The notes: generated by a model not told the origin, from the sequence alone. DNA of 64,000 bases from Pseudaestuariivita atlantica (GCF_001205715.1 NZ_AQQZ01000004.1:1-64000); one strand, 5' to 3'; positions 42,550-51,016 are shown, counted from the first letter of the stretch. Translations and numbers: made by a program.

Positions 42550-43172
42550 TCCAGCACCAGCCGCGCAGCAAGCCCGCCGAACAGAACCGCTGTCACCTTG
42601 TTCAGGAACCGCACCCGCGCCCGCAGCGCATCGGCGAACAACCCCGCCGCCGTCCCAAGACACAGCGCGAAGATCGTGCCGAAGAACAGGAAAATCGCGC
42701 CCAGCACCGCGATCTGCATCCAGACCGGGCCAATGGCCGGGTCGGTGAATTGCGGGATGAAGGCAAAGATGAAAAGCGCCGTCTTGGGGTTCAGCACGTT
42801 CGTCACGAATCCCCGCCGCACCGCCGCCCACGGGCCGGGGGCCGCGCGGCCTTCGCCCAACTTGCCGTCATCGCGCCACGCCTGCACCGCCAGCCATAGC
42901 AGGTAGGCCGCGCCCGCATAGCGGATCACGTCATACGAGGCCGGATAGGCCAAAAGCAGCGCCGACACCCCCGCCGCCGCCAGCGCCACGTGCACGGCCA
43001 CGCCGATGCACACGCCGATCCCCGCCGCCATGCCGATGCGCGGCCCGCCCGCGATCCCGCTGGCCGAGATAAAGACGAAATCCGCCCCCGGCGTGAAGTT
43101 CAACAGCAGCCCGGCACCGATGAACGCGACCAGAACCGCCGGATCGAACCCTGTCAGAACCTCCCACATCAT
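42546..43172 (-). CDS. LysE-family exporter 1
   Basis: A 208-residue inner-membrane exporter of the LysE/RhtB family with about six helices. The N-terminal LLLNFTPGADFVFISASGIA and the loop RRGFVTNVLNPKTALFIFAF (N-P-K motif) are characteristic. It begins nine bases after the XRE-cupin stop and overlaps the 46-residue gene by four bases. Export of an amino acid or methylated derivative is expected; a cupin-type regulator in front suggests the exported compound or its precursor is the signal. Confidence 0.9.
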   Translation of the reverse strand: MMWEVLTGFDPAVLVAFIGAGLLLNFTPGADFVFISASGIAGGPRIGMAAGIGVCIGVAVHVALAAAGVSALLLAYPASYDVIRYAGAAYLLWLAVQAWRDDGKLGEGRAAPGPWAAVRRGFVTNVLNPKTALFIFAFIPQFTDPAIGPVWMQIAVLGAIFLFFGTIFALCLGTAAGLFADALRARVRFLNKVTAVLFGGLAARLVLE

Positions 43173-43181
43173 TCGCGTCCC

Positions 43182-43754
43182 TCAGTAGACGGGCGGCGCG
43201 ATCACCCAGATCGCGACGGCAGGTTGGTCATAGGGGTTGGCCCAGCGATAGCTCTCTCCGCGAATGCGGAAACTGTCACCCGCCTCGATGATGAAGGCGT
43301 CGTCACCGATCCACAGGTCCAGCGTGCCGCTGACAAGGTAGGCCACCTCCTGCGTCGGACGCGTGACCGCCTCGGTCATCTCGGCCCCCGGCTGGAACAC
43401 GGAATGCACCATCTCGAAATCGTCGGTCAGATCGGGCGACAGCAGTTCCTCGACCAGCCCGTCCGCCGCGCCGATCTTGCGCCGCGCTCCGCTACGCACC
43501 ACGCGGCCCGCCTCGGCCACCGGCCCGCCCGATTGCCCGAACAGGATCGACACCGACACGTCGAAGATCTTCGCAAGGTCCCGCAGGTCGCCGATCGACG
43601 GGGCCGAGATGTCGCGCTCCACCTGGCTCACCCATCCGACCGAGCGGTTCAGCGCGTCGGCCATGTCCTGCAATGTCAGACCACGCGCCTTGCGCAGGGC
43701 GCGAATATCCGCCCCCAGCGACCGCCCGCTGATCCGCTCCTGCAACACCGCCAT
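43182..43754 (-). CDS. XRE-family regulator with C-terminal cupin domain
   Basis: A 190-residue protein: an HTH_3 domain (IRALRKARGLTLQDMADALN, RSVGWVSQVERDISAPSIGD) and a small cupin effector domain (VAYLVSGTLDLWIGDDAFII, EAGDSFRIRGESYRWANPYD). Such regulators sense small molecules and control catabolic or export genes. ATG 43754 is preferred because the upstream extension to 43829 would run through two inverted repeats; GTG 43748 is another possibility. It heads the seven-gene cluster and probably autoregulates it. Confidence 0.87.
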   Translation of the reverse strand: MAVLQERISGRSLGADIRALRKARGLTLQDMADALNRSVGWVSQVERDISAPSIGDLRDLAKIFDVSVSILFGQSGGPVAEAGRVVRSGARRKIGAADGLVEELLSPDLTDDFEMVHSVFQPGAEMTEAVTRPTQEVAYLVSGTLDLWIGDDAFIIEAGDSFRIRGESYRWANPYDQPAVAIWVIAPPVY

Positions 43755-43764
43755 CGACTCCGCG

Positions 43765-43829
43765 CGTGAAAAATCTCTTCCGTTTTTCACGATGCGAATG
43801 TGGCGTGAAAAATCAAGAAGAATTTTCAC
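43765..43829. promoter_or_regulatory. Double inverted-repeat operator for the XRE-cupin regulator
   Basis: Two dyads share the half-site CGTGAAAAA. The first is CGTGAAAAA-N9-TTTTTCACG (43765-43791); the second is CGTGAAAAAT with right arm ATTTTCAC (43804-43829). Left arms are 39 bases apart. They lie 10-75 bases upstream of the regulator's start, covering the expected promoter. Confidence 0.65.
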
Positions 43830-43966
43830 ACGCGGGTTTGGCCGAGAGAAATTTCGTGAAGGTCGGCCCGTTAGGGCGTCGTTACTTGTTTCCTGCCGTC
43901 AGGTTGGTCCCTTGATCGAGGCCGAACTGCTCATTTTCTAGGGCGAAATGAGCAAATTGAGCAGAA

Positions 43967-44422
43967 TCACCGCGCAAACGTCGCGTCGAGGATGGCCGCC
44001 AGCCCCTCGGCATCTTCGGCGTCAAACGCGGCCGGTTGATCGCTGTCGATGTCCAGAACCGCGATCAGATCGCCGCCCTTGTTGCGCACCGGAAGCACGA
44101 TTTCCGACCGGGTCGACGAGGCGCAGGCGATATGCCCCGGAAAGGCATCCACGTCGTCCACCAACTGCACTTCACCCGTCCGCGCGGCGGCGCCGCACAC
44201 ACCCCGGCTGAAGGGGATCACAAGGCAGCCATGCCCGCCCTGGTACGGCCCGATCTTCATCAATTCCGGCTCTGTGACGCGATAAAACCCTGTCCAGTCA
44301 AAGCGTTGGTCGCTGTGGTGGATCTCGCAGGCCAGCGTCGCCATCAGTGCGACCTCGTCCGTTTCACCCTCTGTCAGCGCCGCGATCTGCTTGGCGAGGT
44401 CGCCGTAATCGACGCGGCTCAC
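43967..44422 (-). CDS. msrC: Free methionine-(R)-sulfoxide reductase (GAF domain)
   Basis: A 151-residue single GAF-domain enzyme. The three cysteines of fRMsr are present in GCLVIPFSRGVCGAAA and DAFPGHIACASSTRSEIVLP, and DWTGFYRV matches the substrate-binding strand. It repairs free methionine sulfoxide using thioredoxin or glutaredoxin. GTG 44420-44422 overlaps the thiolase stop by four bases, so translation is coupled; the long upstream frame is a shadow of the thiolase gene. Confidence 0.87.
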   Translation of the reverse strand: MSRVDYGDLAKQIAALTEGETDEVALMATLACEIHHSDQRFDWTGFYRVTEPELMKIGPYQGGHGCLVIPFSRGVCGAAARTGEVQLVDDVDAFPGHIACASSTRSEIVLPVRNKGGDLIAVLDIDSDQPAAFDAEDAEGLAAILDATFAR

Positions 44423-45570
44423 GGGCGTTCGATGGCGATGGCCGTGCCCTCGCCCCCGCCGATGCAGATCGCCGCCACGCCTCGCTTCAGGCCGCGTTTT
44501 TCCATGGCATTCAAAAGGGTAACGATGATCCGCGCACCGCTGGCGCCAATCGGGTGGCCCAAGGCGCAGGCCCCGCCATTCACGTTCACCCTGTCCCGCG
44601 ACAGGCCCAGCTCGTGCATGAAGGCCATGGGCACCACGGCAAAGGCTTCGTTCACCTCCCAAAGGTCCACGTCGCCGACGCTCCAACCCACCGTATCCAA
44701 TAGCTTTTTCGCCGCTGGCACCGGGGCTGTCGTGAACCATCCCGGCGCTTGCGCGTGGCTGGCATAGCCCCGGATCCACGCACGCACCGGCCCGTCCGTG
44801 CCCAGCACCAGCGCCGCCGCCCCGTCCGAGATCGACGAGGCATTCGCCGCCGTCACCGTCCCGTCCTTGCGAAAGGCGGGTTTCAGTTGCGGGATCTTGT
44901 CAGGCCGTGCGCTGGCGGGCTGTTCATCGGCCGACACCACGACTTCCCCCTTGCGGGTTTTCACCGTGAAATCAACGATTTCTCCGTCGAACGCCCCGTC
45001 TTCCTGCGCCTTCAGGGCGTTGGACAAAGAGGTCAGCGCATACTCGTCCTGCGCCTCGCGGGTGTACTGGAACTTCTCGGCGCAATCCTCGGCAAAGGTG
45101 CCCATCAGGCGGCCCTTGTCATAGGCGTCTTCCAGCCCGTCGAGGAACATGTGGTCGATCACCTGCGTGTGCCCGATCCGTGCCCCTCCACGCATTTTCG
45201 GCAGCAAATACGGGGCGTTGGACATGCTCTCCATCCCGCCCGCGACGACGGTTCCGGCCCGGCCCAGCCGCAACTGGTCACACGCTGACATCACCGCCTG
45301 CATCCCCGATCCGCACATCTTGTTGAGCGTCGTGGCGGGCACCTCTTCGCCCAGCCCGGCGGCAAACCCCGCCTGCCGCGCCGGCGCCTGCCCTTGCCCT
45401 GCGGGCAGCACGCACCCCATCACCACCTCGTCCACCGTCCGGACACCCGCATGCGCCATCGCGCCCCTGATCGCGGTACCGCCCAGTTCGGCGGCAGGCA
45501 CGCCGTCGAACACGCCCTGAAAGCCACCCATCGCGGTGCGCGCCGCACCGAGGATTGCCACGTCTGTCAT
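44419..45570 (-). CDS. Acetyl-CoA C-acyltransferase (thiolase)
   Basis: A 383-residue thiolase. The nucleophile lies in ATTLNKMCGSGMQAVMSA (Cys ~residue 86), the second active-site set in VNGGACALGHPIGASGARI and the terminal CIGGGEGTAIAIER. It condenses two acetyl-CoA or cleaves 3-ketoacyl-CoA; which direction cannot be told from sequence. ATG 45570 has GGAG eight bases upstream. It is followed by msrC with a GTGA overlap and is divergent from the STAS gene. Confidence 0.93.
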   Translation of the reverse strand: MTDVAILGAARTAMGGFQGVFDGVPAAELGGTAIRGAMAHAGVRTVDEVVMGCVLPAGQGQAPARQAGFAAGLGEEVPATTLNKMCGSGMQAVMSACDQLRLGRAGTVVAGGMESMSNAPYLLPKMRGGARIGHTQVIDHMFLDGLEDAYDKGRLMGTFAEDCAEKFQYTREAQDEYALTSLSNALKAQEDGAFDGEIVDFTVKTRKGEVVVSADEQPASARPDKIPQLKPAFRKDGTVTAANASSISDGAAALVLGTDGPVRAWIRGYASHAQAPGWFTTAPVPAAKKLLDTVGWSVGDVDLWEVNEAFAVVPMAFMHELGLSRDRVNVNGGACALGHPIGASGARIIVTLLNAMEKRGLKRGVAAICIGGGEGTAIAIERP

Positions 45571-45648
45571 CACACTTCTCCGGTGAACTTCTTGGTAACG
45601 AATGGCCGCTATGCCTGCACAGGAATGACAGGCCTGCAAGAGGACACC

Positions 45649-45984
45649 ATGAAACTTTCCAGCACAATGCAGGGTGACGCCCAGATCATCGTCGCGCAGG
45701 AACCACGGATCGACGCGGCGGTCGCGATCCAGTTCAAGGACCGGATGAAGGCGGAAACCGAACAGGGCGAGGGCCGGGTCATCCTTGACCTCAGCCGCGT
45801 GGAATTCATCGATTCCAGCGGGTTAGGCGCAATCGTCGCCGCCATGAAGCAGATCTCGGGCCAGCGCCGGATGGAGCTCGCGGGCCTGACCGAAACGGTG
45901 CAGAAGGTGTTCCGGCTTACCCGCATGGACACGATCTTTGCCATTCACCCCACGGTCGAGGATGCCTTGGGCAAGCAGGTGTGA
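45649..45984 (+). CDS. STAS-domain anti-sigma factor antagonist
   Basis: A 111-residue STAS protein. The phosphorylatable Ser is in RVEFIDSSGLGAIVAAM (~residues 55-58), the typical RsbV/SpoIIAA motif. It probably binds the anti-sigma kinase encoded seven bases downstream when dephosphorylated. No sigma factor or PP2C phosphatase gene is in the neighbourhood, so the controlled target is elsewhere. ATG 45649 was chosen because the motif spacing then matches the family; the upstream frame lacks it. Confidence 0.9.
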   Translation: MKLSSTMQGDAQIIVAQEPRIDAAVAIQFKDRMKAETEQGEGRVILDLSRVEFIDSSGLGAIVAAMKQISGQRRMELAGLTETVQKVFRLTRMDTIFAIHPTVEDALGKQV

Positions 45985-45991
45985 CGGCACC

Positions 45992-46432
45992 ATGGACGGA
46001 CCAAGCCCACCGGCGGACCTGAACGTCCGCCTGACCAGCGACAACCTCAGCATCCGCAGCGCCCTTGGTGAAGTCATCGCCGCGCTCAAGGCGCGCCGGG
46101 TCGACCCGGACGCGCTCGGATCGGTGGAAATCGTGCTGGCCGAAGCGCTCAACAACGTGGCCGAACATGCCTATGCCATGCGCGGCGACGGCCTGATCGA
46201 AATCAACGGCCACGTGATGCCGGGCCAGCTGCAATTCGACATCGTGGACGAAGGCGCACCCATGCCGATGGGGGATGCCCCCGAAGGATGCGCCGCGAAC
46301 CTCGACGTGCCGCTTGGCGACATGCCCGAAGGCGGGTTCGGCTGGTTCCTGATCCGCCAGATGACCGAGGACCTGACCTATCTGCGCTCGAACGGCCGCA
46401 ACCATCTGAGCCTGACACTCGCCGTCATATAG
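45992..46432 (+). CDS. Anti-sigma factor serine kinase (RsbW-like ATPase)
   Basis: A 146-residue HATPase_c protein of the RsbW/SpoIIAB type. The N-box is VEIVLAEALNNVAEHAYAM (~residues 48-66), and the G1 box and lid regions are FDIVDEGAPMPMG and GGFGWFLIRQMTEDLTYLRS. It would phosphorylate the STAS protein encoded just upstream and sequester a sigma factor or response regulator. An insertion between the boxes (DAPEGCAANLDVPLGDMPEG) is typical of proteobacterial forms. A terminator follows. Confidence 0.88.
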   Translation: MDGPSPPADLNVRLTSDNLSIRSALGEVIAALKARRVDPDALGSVEIVLAEALNNVAEHAYAMRGDGLIEINGHVMPGQLQFDIVDEGAPMPMGDAPEGCAANLDVPLGDMPEGGFGWFLIRQMTEDLTYLRSNGRNHLSLTLAVI

Positions 46433-46750
46433 TCGGTTCTCCAGCCGAAGAGTGCCGATCCCGGCACCGAAGGACGTGGCCCGCAAGCCGCGTCCTTTTC
46501 CGTTGCGCCATGCGCCACACGGCCCGCCACGCGCCCCGCGAAATCGGGTTGCCGCAAAATGGTCCGATTTGCTCCCAAGTGCCGTCCCAAAGACTCGTCA
46601 TACCTGATCGGGTAGCTGCATATGGCTTCCCTCGGCGCCGTGCGTTAACAGCCCCCACCCAGTGTGCGGCGTCGAGGTTCTAACCCCCCCTTCCATTGGC
46701 AATCGGCGCGGCGCGACCTAGGGTCACGCGGACTGAGAAGAGGGAACCCA
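46433..46750. other. Intergenic region with terminator and GGT promoter
   Basis: Apart from the terminator at 46471-46499, the 318 bases hold no convincing gene; short open frames lack ribosome-binding sites. The promoter of the gamma-glutamyltransferase gene must lie here, but no clear -35/-10 pair was found. Confidence 0.5.
46471..46499 (+). terminator. Intrinsic terminator of the STAS-kinase operon
   Basis: AGGACG-TGGC and GCCG-CGTCCT form a stem with one internal mismatch around CCGCAA, followed by TTTTCC. It lies about 40 bases after the kinase stop. Confidence 0.75.
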
Positions 46751-48325
46751 ATGCGCGACTTTCACCTGCCCGGCCGTTCGACCGTATATGCCGATAACGG
46801 CATGTGCGCGGCCTCGCATCCACTCGCGGCCTCCGTCGCCATCGACATCCTGAAACGCGGCGGCAACGCCATGGACGCGGCGATCGCGGGCGCGCTTGTC
46901 CTTGGCTATTGCGAACCGGCGATGACCGGGATCGGCGGCGACTGCTTCGCGCTGTGGTCGCCCGCCGGATCGGGCGAGGTCAGGGCGCTGAACGGATCGG
47001 GCCGCGCGCCCGCCGCCGCCTCCGCCGCGGCCCTGCGCGAGGCCGGACACGCCACCGTCCCGCTGGAAGATCCCGCCGCCGTCACCATCCCCGGCGCGAT
47101 CGACGCCTTCTGCCACCTTGCCGAAACCGAGGGCAAGCTGGGCCTCGACGCGATCCTCGCCCCCGCCATCCACTACGCCGAACACGGCGTACCGGTCGCG
47201 CCCCGCGTCGCGTTCGACTTTGCACAGGACGGGCCGAAACTCACCAAGCACGGACAATCGCACCTCAACGCCGGCGTCCTCTACACCCTCGGTGAAAGGT
47301 TCCGCCTGCCGGGCCAGGCCGAGGTCCTGCGCCGCGTTGCCCGCGACGGGCGCGACGCGTTTTATACCGGCGAAGTCGCCGACGACATGGTCAGCACGCT
47401 CAAACGGCTGGGCGGCGTGCACACGGCAGAGGATTTCTCCGCCAACGCCCCCACCCCGACGGACCCCGTCAGCGGCATGTACAAGGGCGTGGAACTGCTG
47501 GAACATCCGCCCAACGGCCAAGGCGCCACGGCGATCCTGATGCTGAACATGATGGCGCAGATGGACCTTGCCTCGCTCGACCCGTTCGGCGCCGAACGGG
47601 TGCATCTGGAGGCCGAGATTTCCAAGCTCGCCTACGACGCCCGCAACCGCATCCTCGCCGATGCCGACCACACCACCCGCCTGCAGGACATGCTGTCCCC
47701 GGATTTCGCGGCGCGTCTGGTGGCGCTGATCTCTCCCGACAAGGTGATCGACCGGCCCGCCGCCGTGGCCGAGGCCGTGCACAAGGACACGATCACGCTC
47801 AGCGTCGTGGACCGCGACCGCATGTCGGTGGCGATGATCTACTCGATCTTCCACGGCTTCGGGTCCGGCATCGCGTCGGACAAGTTCGGCATCCTGTTCC
47901 AGAACCGCGGCGCGGGCTTCACCCTGGCCGAAGGCCACCCGAACGAGATGGCCGGCGGGAAACGGCCGATGCACACGATCATCCCAGGCATGTTGCGCGT
48001 TAACGGACAAGTCACCATGCCGTTTGGCGTGATGGGCGGGCAGTACCAGCCCGCAGGCCACGCGCGGCTGGTCAGCAACCTCGTCGACCACGGGATGGAC
48101 CTGCAGGCCGCCATCGACGCGCCGCGCAGCTTTGCCGACCCCGAGGCGCTGATGCTCGAACGCGGCTATGGCGAGGACGTGCGCGCCGGGCTGACCGCCC
48201 TTGGCCACAAGATCGACACCCCCGCCGTGCCCATCGGGGGCGCGCAGGCGATCCGCATCCGCGCCGATGGCGTGCTTGAAGGCGGATCGGATCCGCGCAA
48301 GGACGGCATCGCGCTTGGCTACTGA
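46751..48325 (+). CDS. Gamma-glutamyltransferase family protein
   Basis: A 524-residue Ntn-hydrolase precursor of the gamma-glutamyltranspeptidase family, without a clear signal peptide. Large-subunit signature SVAIDILKRGGNAMDAAIAG and the small-subunit start TITLSVVDRD (~residue 350) are visible. The nucleophile Thr is kept, but the usual Thr-Thr-His is Thr-Ile-Thr here, so the substrate may not be glutathione. Late glycine-rich segment MPFGVMGGQYQPAGHARLVS fits. RBS GAGGGAA precedes ATG 46751. Related bacterial proteins act on cephalosporin-like or gamma-glutamyl amides. Confidence 0.87.
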   Translation: MRDFHLPGRSTVYADNGMCAASHPLAASVAIDILKRGGNAMDAAIAGALVLGYCEPAMTGIGGDCFALWSPAGSGEVRALNGSGRAPAAASAAALREAGHATVPLEDPAAVTIPGAIDAFCHLAETEGKLGLDAILAPAIHYAEHGVPVAPRVAFDFAQDGPKLTKHGQSHLNAGVLYTLGERFRLPGQAEVLRRVARDGRDAFYTGEVADDMVSTLKRLGGVHTAEDFSANAPTPTDPVSGMYKGVELLEHPPNGQGATAILMLNMMAQMDLASLDPFGAERVHLEAEISKLAYDARNRILADADHTTRLQDMLSPDFAARLVALISPDKVIDRPAAVAEAVHKDTITLSVVDRDRMSVAMIYSIFHGFGSGIASDKFGILFQNRGAGFTLAEGHPNEMAGGKRPMHTIIPGMLRVNGQVTMPFGVMGGQYQPAGHARLVSNLVDHGMDLQAAIDAPRSFADPEALMLERGYGEDVRAGLTALGHKIDTPAVPIGGAQAIRIRADGVLEGGSDPRKDGIALGY

Positions 48326-48334
48326 ACCGCGGAC

Positions 48335-48358
48335 GGGATGGGTGGCGTCACCCGTCCC
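48335..48358. terminator. Hairpin between convergent GGT and hspQ genes
   Basis: GGGATGGGTG and CACCCGTCCC pair over 10 bp (one G-T) around a GCGT loop. There is no T tract, but its position between two convergent stop codons suggests a shared termination role. Confidence 0.5.
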
Positions 48359-48367
48359 GCAATGGGC

Positions 48368-48694
48368 TCAATTCATCTGGAAATGAAGGGGATAGGAGCC
48401 ATCCTGGAACGGTCCGAACAGGTCGGGAATGTCGGGATGGTCAACCGGCTGGCCGGAATAGTCGGCGACAAGGTTCTGCTCGGACACGTAGGCCACGTAA
48501 AAGCTCTGATCGTTCTCGGCCAGCAGGTGGTAGAACGGCTGCTCCTTCGCCGGGCGCGAATCCTCGGGGATGGCTTCGTACCATTCCTCGGTGTTGTTGA
48601 ACTCGGGATCGACGTCAAAGATCACACCGCGAAACGGATGCTTCTTGTGGCGGACAACCTGTCCAAGGTGATATTTCGCGCGAGTGTGGTGCAT
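48368..48694 (-). CDS. hspQ: Heat shock protein HspQ
   Basis: A 108-residue protein with the HspQ/YccV hemimethylated-DNA-binding-like domain: KYHLGQVVRHKKHPFRGVIF, DVDPEFNNTEEWYEAIP, PFYHLLAENDQSFYVAYVSE, QNLVADYSGQPVDHPDI. In Enterobacteria HspQ modulates Lon protease specificity; here the role is assumed similar. It is convergent with the gamma-glutamyltransferase gene and divergent from the AEC transporter. Confidence 0.93.
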   Translation of the reverse strand: MHHTRAKYHLGQVVRHKKHPFRGVIFDVDPEFNNTEEWYEAIPEDSRPAKEQPFYHLLAENDQSFYVAYVSEQNLVADYSGQPVDHPDIPDLFGPFQDGSYPLHFQMN

Positions 48695-48774
48695 ATCTTG
48701 GCCCTACCCAAAGGGTTTAGCGCGTTCAACCCACGTTTGTCCACGTTCGCGACCCGGATGGAAAGAAACAGTCT

Positions 48775-49656
48775 GTGAACCTTGTTACGACAGTTCTCGA
48801 GATCGTCGCCCCGGTTTTCATTCTTGCCGGACTAGGTTTCGCATGGGTGCGGCTGGGGTTCGAATACCGGGTGGAGTTCGTCACGCGGCTGGGAATGACG
48901 CTGGCGGTGCCGTGCCTTGTCTTCGTCGCGCTGATGGAAACGACGCTGCCCGCCGGGGCCGTTTCGGGGGCCGCGCTGGCGGCGCTGGCGGCCCATGGCG
49001 GCGTGACGGTGGCCAGTTTCGTGATCGTGCGGGTGATGCGGCTTGAGCTGCGGACATATCTTGCGCCGCTGATCTTCGGCAATACCGGCAACCTTGGCCT
49101 GCCGCTGGCGCTGTTCGCCTTCGGGGCCGAGGGGCTGTCCTATGCCGTGATCGTCTTCGCGGTCACCAGCTTCCTCAGTTTCACCTTCGGCCTGTGGCTC
49201 GTATCGGGCGGCGGGTCGCTGCGCCGGGTCGTGCAGGAGCCGCTGGTGGCGGCGACGGTGCTGGGCGCGATCTTCCTGTGGCAGGGCTGGCAGACGCCGC
49301 GTTTCCTGACCAACGCAATCGACCTGATCGGGCAGATGGCGATCCCCTTGATGCTCATCACGCTGGGTGTCGCGGTTGCGCGCCTGTCGCCGGGCCGGGT
49401 CGGCCGGGCGGTGCTGCTCACGGTGCTGAAATTCGTGGTCTGCGCCTCGGTCGCGTGGGGCACGGCCGTCCTGTTCGGGCTGGGGCCCGTGGCGGCGGCG
49501 GTCCTCATCATGCAGATGTCGACGCCCGTGGCGGTCACCTCGTACCTGCTGGCGGAAAAATACGGCGCGCAATCGGACGCGGTGGCGGGGCTTGTCGTCG
49601 TGTCGACCGTGATGTCGGTCGGCACGCTCCCGCTGCTTCTGGCGTTTCTCGTCTGA
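48775..49656 (+). CDS. AEC-family transporter (auxin efflux carrier type)
   Basis: A 293-residue inner-membrane protein with about ten helices in two inverted halves: IVAPVFILAGLGFAWVRLG at the N-terminus and LIFGNTGNLGLPLALFAFG followed by ALPLMLITLGVAVARL-like IPLMLITLGVAVARLSPG. Bacterial AEC proteins export malonate, malate or other carboxylates; the substrate is unknown. The start is GTG 48775. It is monocistronic. Confidence 0.9.
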   Translation: MNLVTTVLEIVAPVFILAGLGFAWVRLGFEYRVEFVTRLGMTLAVPCLVFVALMETTLPAGAVSGAALAALAAHGGVTVASFVIVRVMRLELRTYLAPLIFGNTGNLGLPLALFAFGAEGLSYAVIVFAVTSFLSFTFGLWLVSGGGSLRRVVQEPLVAATVLGAIFLWQGWQTPRFLTNAIDLIGQMAIPLMLITLGVAVARLSPGRVGRAVLLTVLKFVVCASVAWGTAVLFGLGPVAAAVLIMQMSTPVAVTSYLLAEKYGAQSDAVAGLVVVSTVMSVGTLPLLLAFLV

Positions 49657-49725
49657 CCGCACCACCGATTGTGATTTCGCCACCGCGCCGGATCGGGTAT
49701 ACTCGGCCTCAACGATAAGAAACGA

Positions 49726-50328
49726 ATGGTGAGGCAGATGCGCAGAGTTTTCCGCGCGATGGTGCTTGTTTTACTGACCGCGTCCTGTGGCGGGGCGAAG
49801 TATTCCGCGCCGCGCAACCTCGACAACGCGTGCAGCATTCTCAAGCAGCGTCCGCACTACATCAAGGCGTTCCGCGCGACCGAACGCCGCTGGGGCGTGC
49901 CCGTCGCCGTGCAGATGGCCACGATCTACCAGGAGAGCAAGTTCATCGGCGATGCGCGCACACCGCTGCGCTACACGCTCGGCGTCATCCCCATGGGGCG
50001 GCAAAGCTCGGCCTTCGGATACGCGCAGGCGCTGGACGCGACGTGGAAGGAATACCAGCGCGAAACCAACAACCGCTCGGCCAAGCGTGACGACATCCGC
50101 GACGCGACCGATTTCATGGGCTGGTACATGAACAAGACGCGCAACCGCAACGGCGTGCGCCTGTCGGATGCCCGCAACCAGTACCTCGCCTATCACGAGG
50201 GCCATACCGGGTTCTCGCGCGGCACTTACAACGGCAAGCCGTGGCTGGTGCGCATCGCGGACGAGGTCGGCGCGCGCGCCACGACCTATGACGTGCAACT
50301 GGCGTCGTGCCGGGCGGCGCGGCGGTAG
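49726..50328 (+). CDS. Lysozyme-like (SLT-type) lipoprotein
   Basis: About 200 residues with a lipoprotein signal peptide: VLVLLTASCGGAK holds the lipobox Cys near residue 21. The mature part resembles a transglycosylase SLT fold (GVPVAVQMATIYQESKFIGD, with the catalytic Glu, then SSAFGYAQALDATWKEYQRE and NQYLAYHEGHTGFSRG). It is probably an outer-membrane-anchored murein lytic enzyme. ATG 49726 or 49738 may be used; the latter has GAGG closer. Confidence 0.82.
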   Translation: MVRQMRRVFRAMVLVLLTASCGGAKYSAPRNLDNACSILKQRPHYIKAFRATERRWGVPVAVQMATIYQESKFIGDARTPLRYTLGVIPMGRQSSAFGYAQALDATWKEYQRETNNRSAKRDDIRDATDFMGWYMNKTRNRNGVRLSDARNQYLAYHEGHTGFSRGTYNGKPWLVRIADEVGARATTYDVQLASCRAARR

Positions 50329-50334
50329 AACGCC

Positions 50335-50925
50335 TTACTGGTTCAGCAGCGCCTGGATGTTGAACAGGCCGTTCGGGAGCGAGGCGGAACGGTCCATCTC
50401 ACCAAGGATCACCGTGGTGCTGGACCCGTCATCGCTGTTGACGACCCATTGCCGCAACTCGATCGGGTTGTCAGTGAACTTCAGCTGGATGTTGCCGTAA
50501 TCGGGGTTGTCGGGGTCCTGCGCCGTGATGATCGTGGCCGTCCCGTCATAGCTGTGCCCGGTCACCATCCGCGCGCGCGTCAGGTCGACGTTGCGGGCAA
50601 GGATGATCGACAGGGGCGTGCGCTTCAGCGGGTACCGGTCCGGCCCGATATTCGACTTCTTGTCGAAGATCGCCACCTCGCCGCCGCCCACGACAACCAG
50701 CGTCTGTTCGGGCGGGTCGTATTCGAACCGCATCCGCCCCGGACGGCGGATCATTAGCGTCCCGGTCGAGATGGACCCGTCCGAGTTGATCTGCGTGATC
50801 ACACCCTTCGCGCGCTGCAGGTCGTTGAGGTACTTAGACACGGCCGCAAGCGACAGTTTCTCGGCCGCGGCGGGCAGGGCCAGCGCGAGCCATGTGACGG
50901 GAACCAATAGAAATCTCATCTTCAT
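50335..50925 (-). CDS. lolA: Outer-membrane lipoprotein carrier protein LolA-like
   Basis: A 196-residue periplasmic chaperone. A signal peptide (MRFLLVPVTWLALALPAAA) is followed by a LolA-like beta-barrel: VITQINSDGSISTGTLMIRR then PGRMRFEYDPPEQTLVVVGG, a signature of the family. It would shuttle lipoproteins from LolCDE to LolB. ATG 50925 and 50919 are both possible. It is located 91 bases after the ftsK stop, co-oriented, a pairing common in Rhodobacteraceae. Confidence 0.9.
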   Translation of the reverse strand: MKMRFLLVPVTWLALALPAAAEKLSLAAVSKYLNDLQRAKGVITQINSDGSISTGTLMIRRPGRMRFEYDPPEQTLVVVGGGEVAIFDKKSNIGPDRYPLKRTPLSIILARNVDLTRARMVTGHSYDGTATIITAQDPDNPDYGNIQLKFTDNPIELRQWVVNSDDGSSTTVILGEMDRSASLPNGLFNIQALLNQ

Positions 50926-51016
50926 GGCCAGATAACTAACCTGTGCGGCGCGACGTTTCACCCCTGCCACGCATTTGTGAAAAGGCGGTGCGCAATCTTC
51001 TGCCCATTCCCACGGG

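Noticed and set aside
39908-42748. A 946-codon plus-strand open frame
   Set aside because: It is antisense to the first DMGDH-like gene, of low complexity (Arg/His/Gln/Pro) and without a ribosome-binding site.
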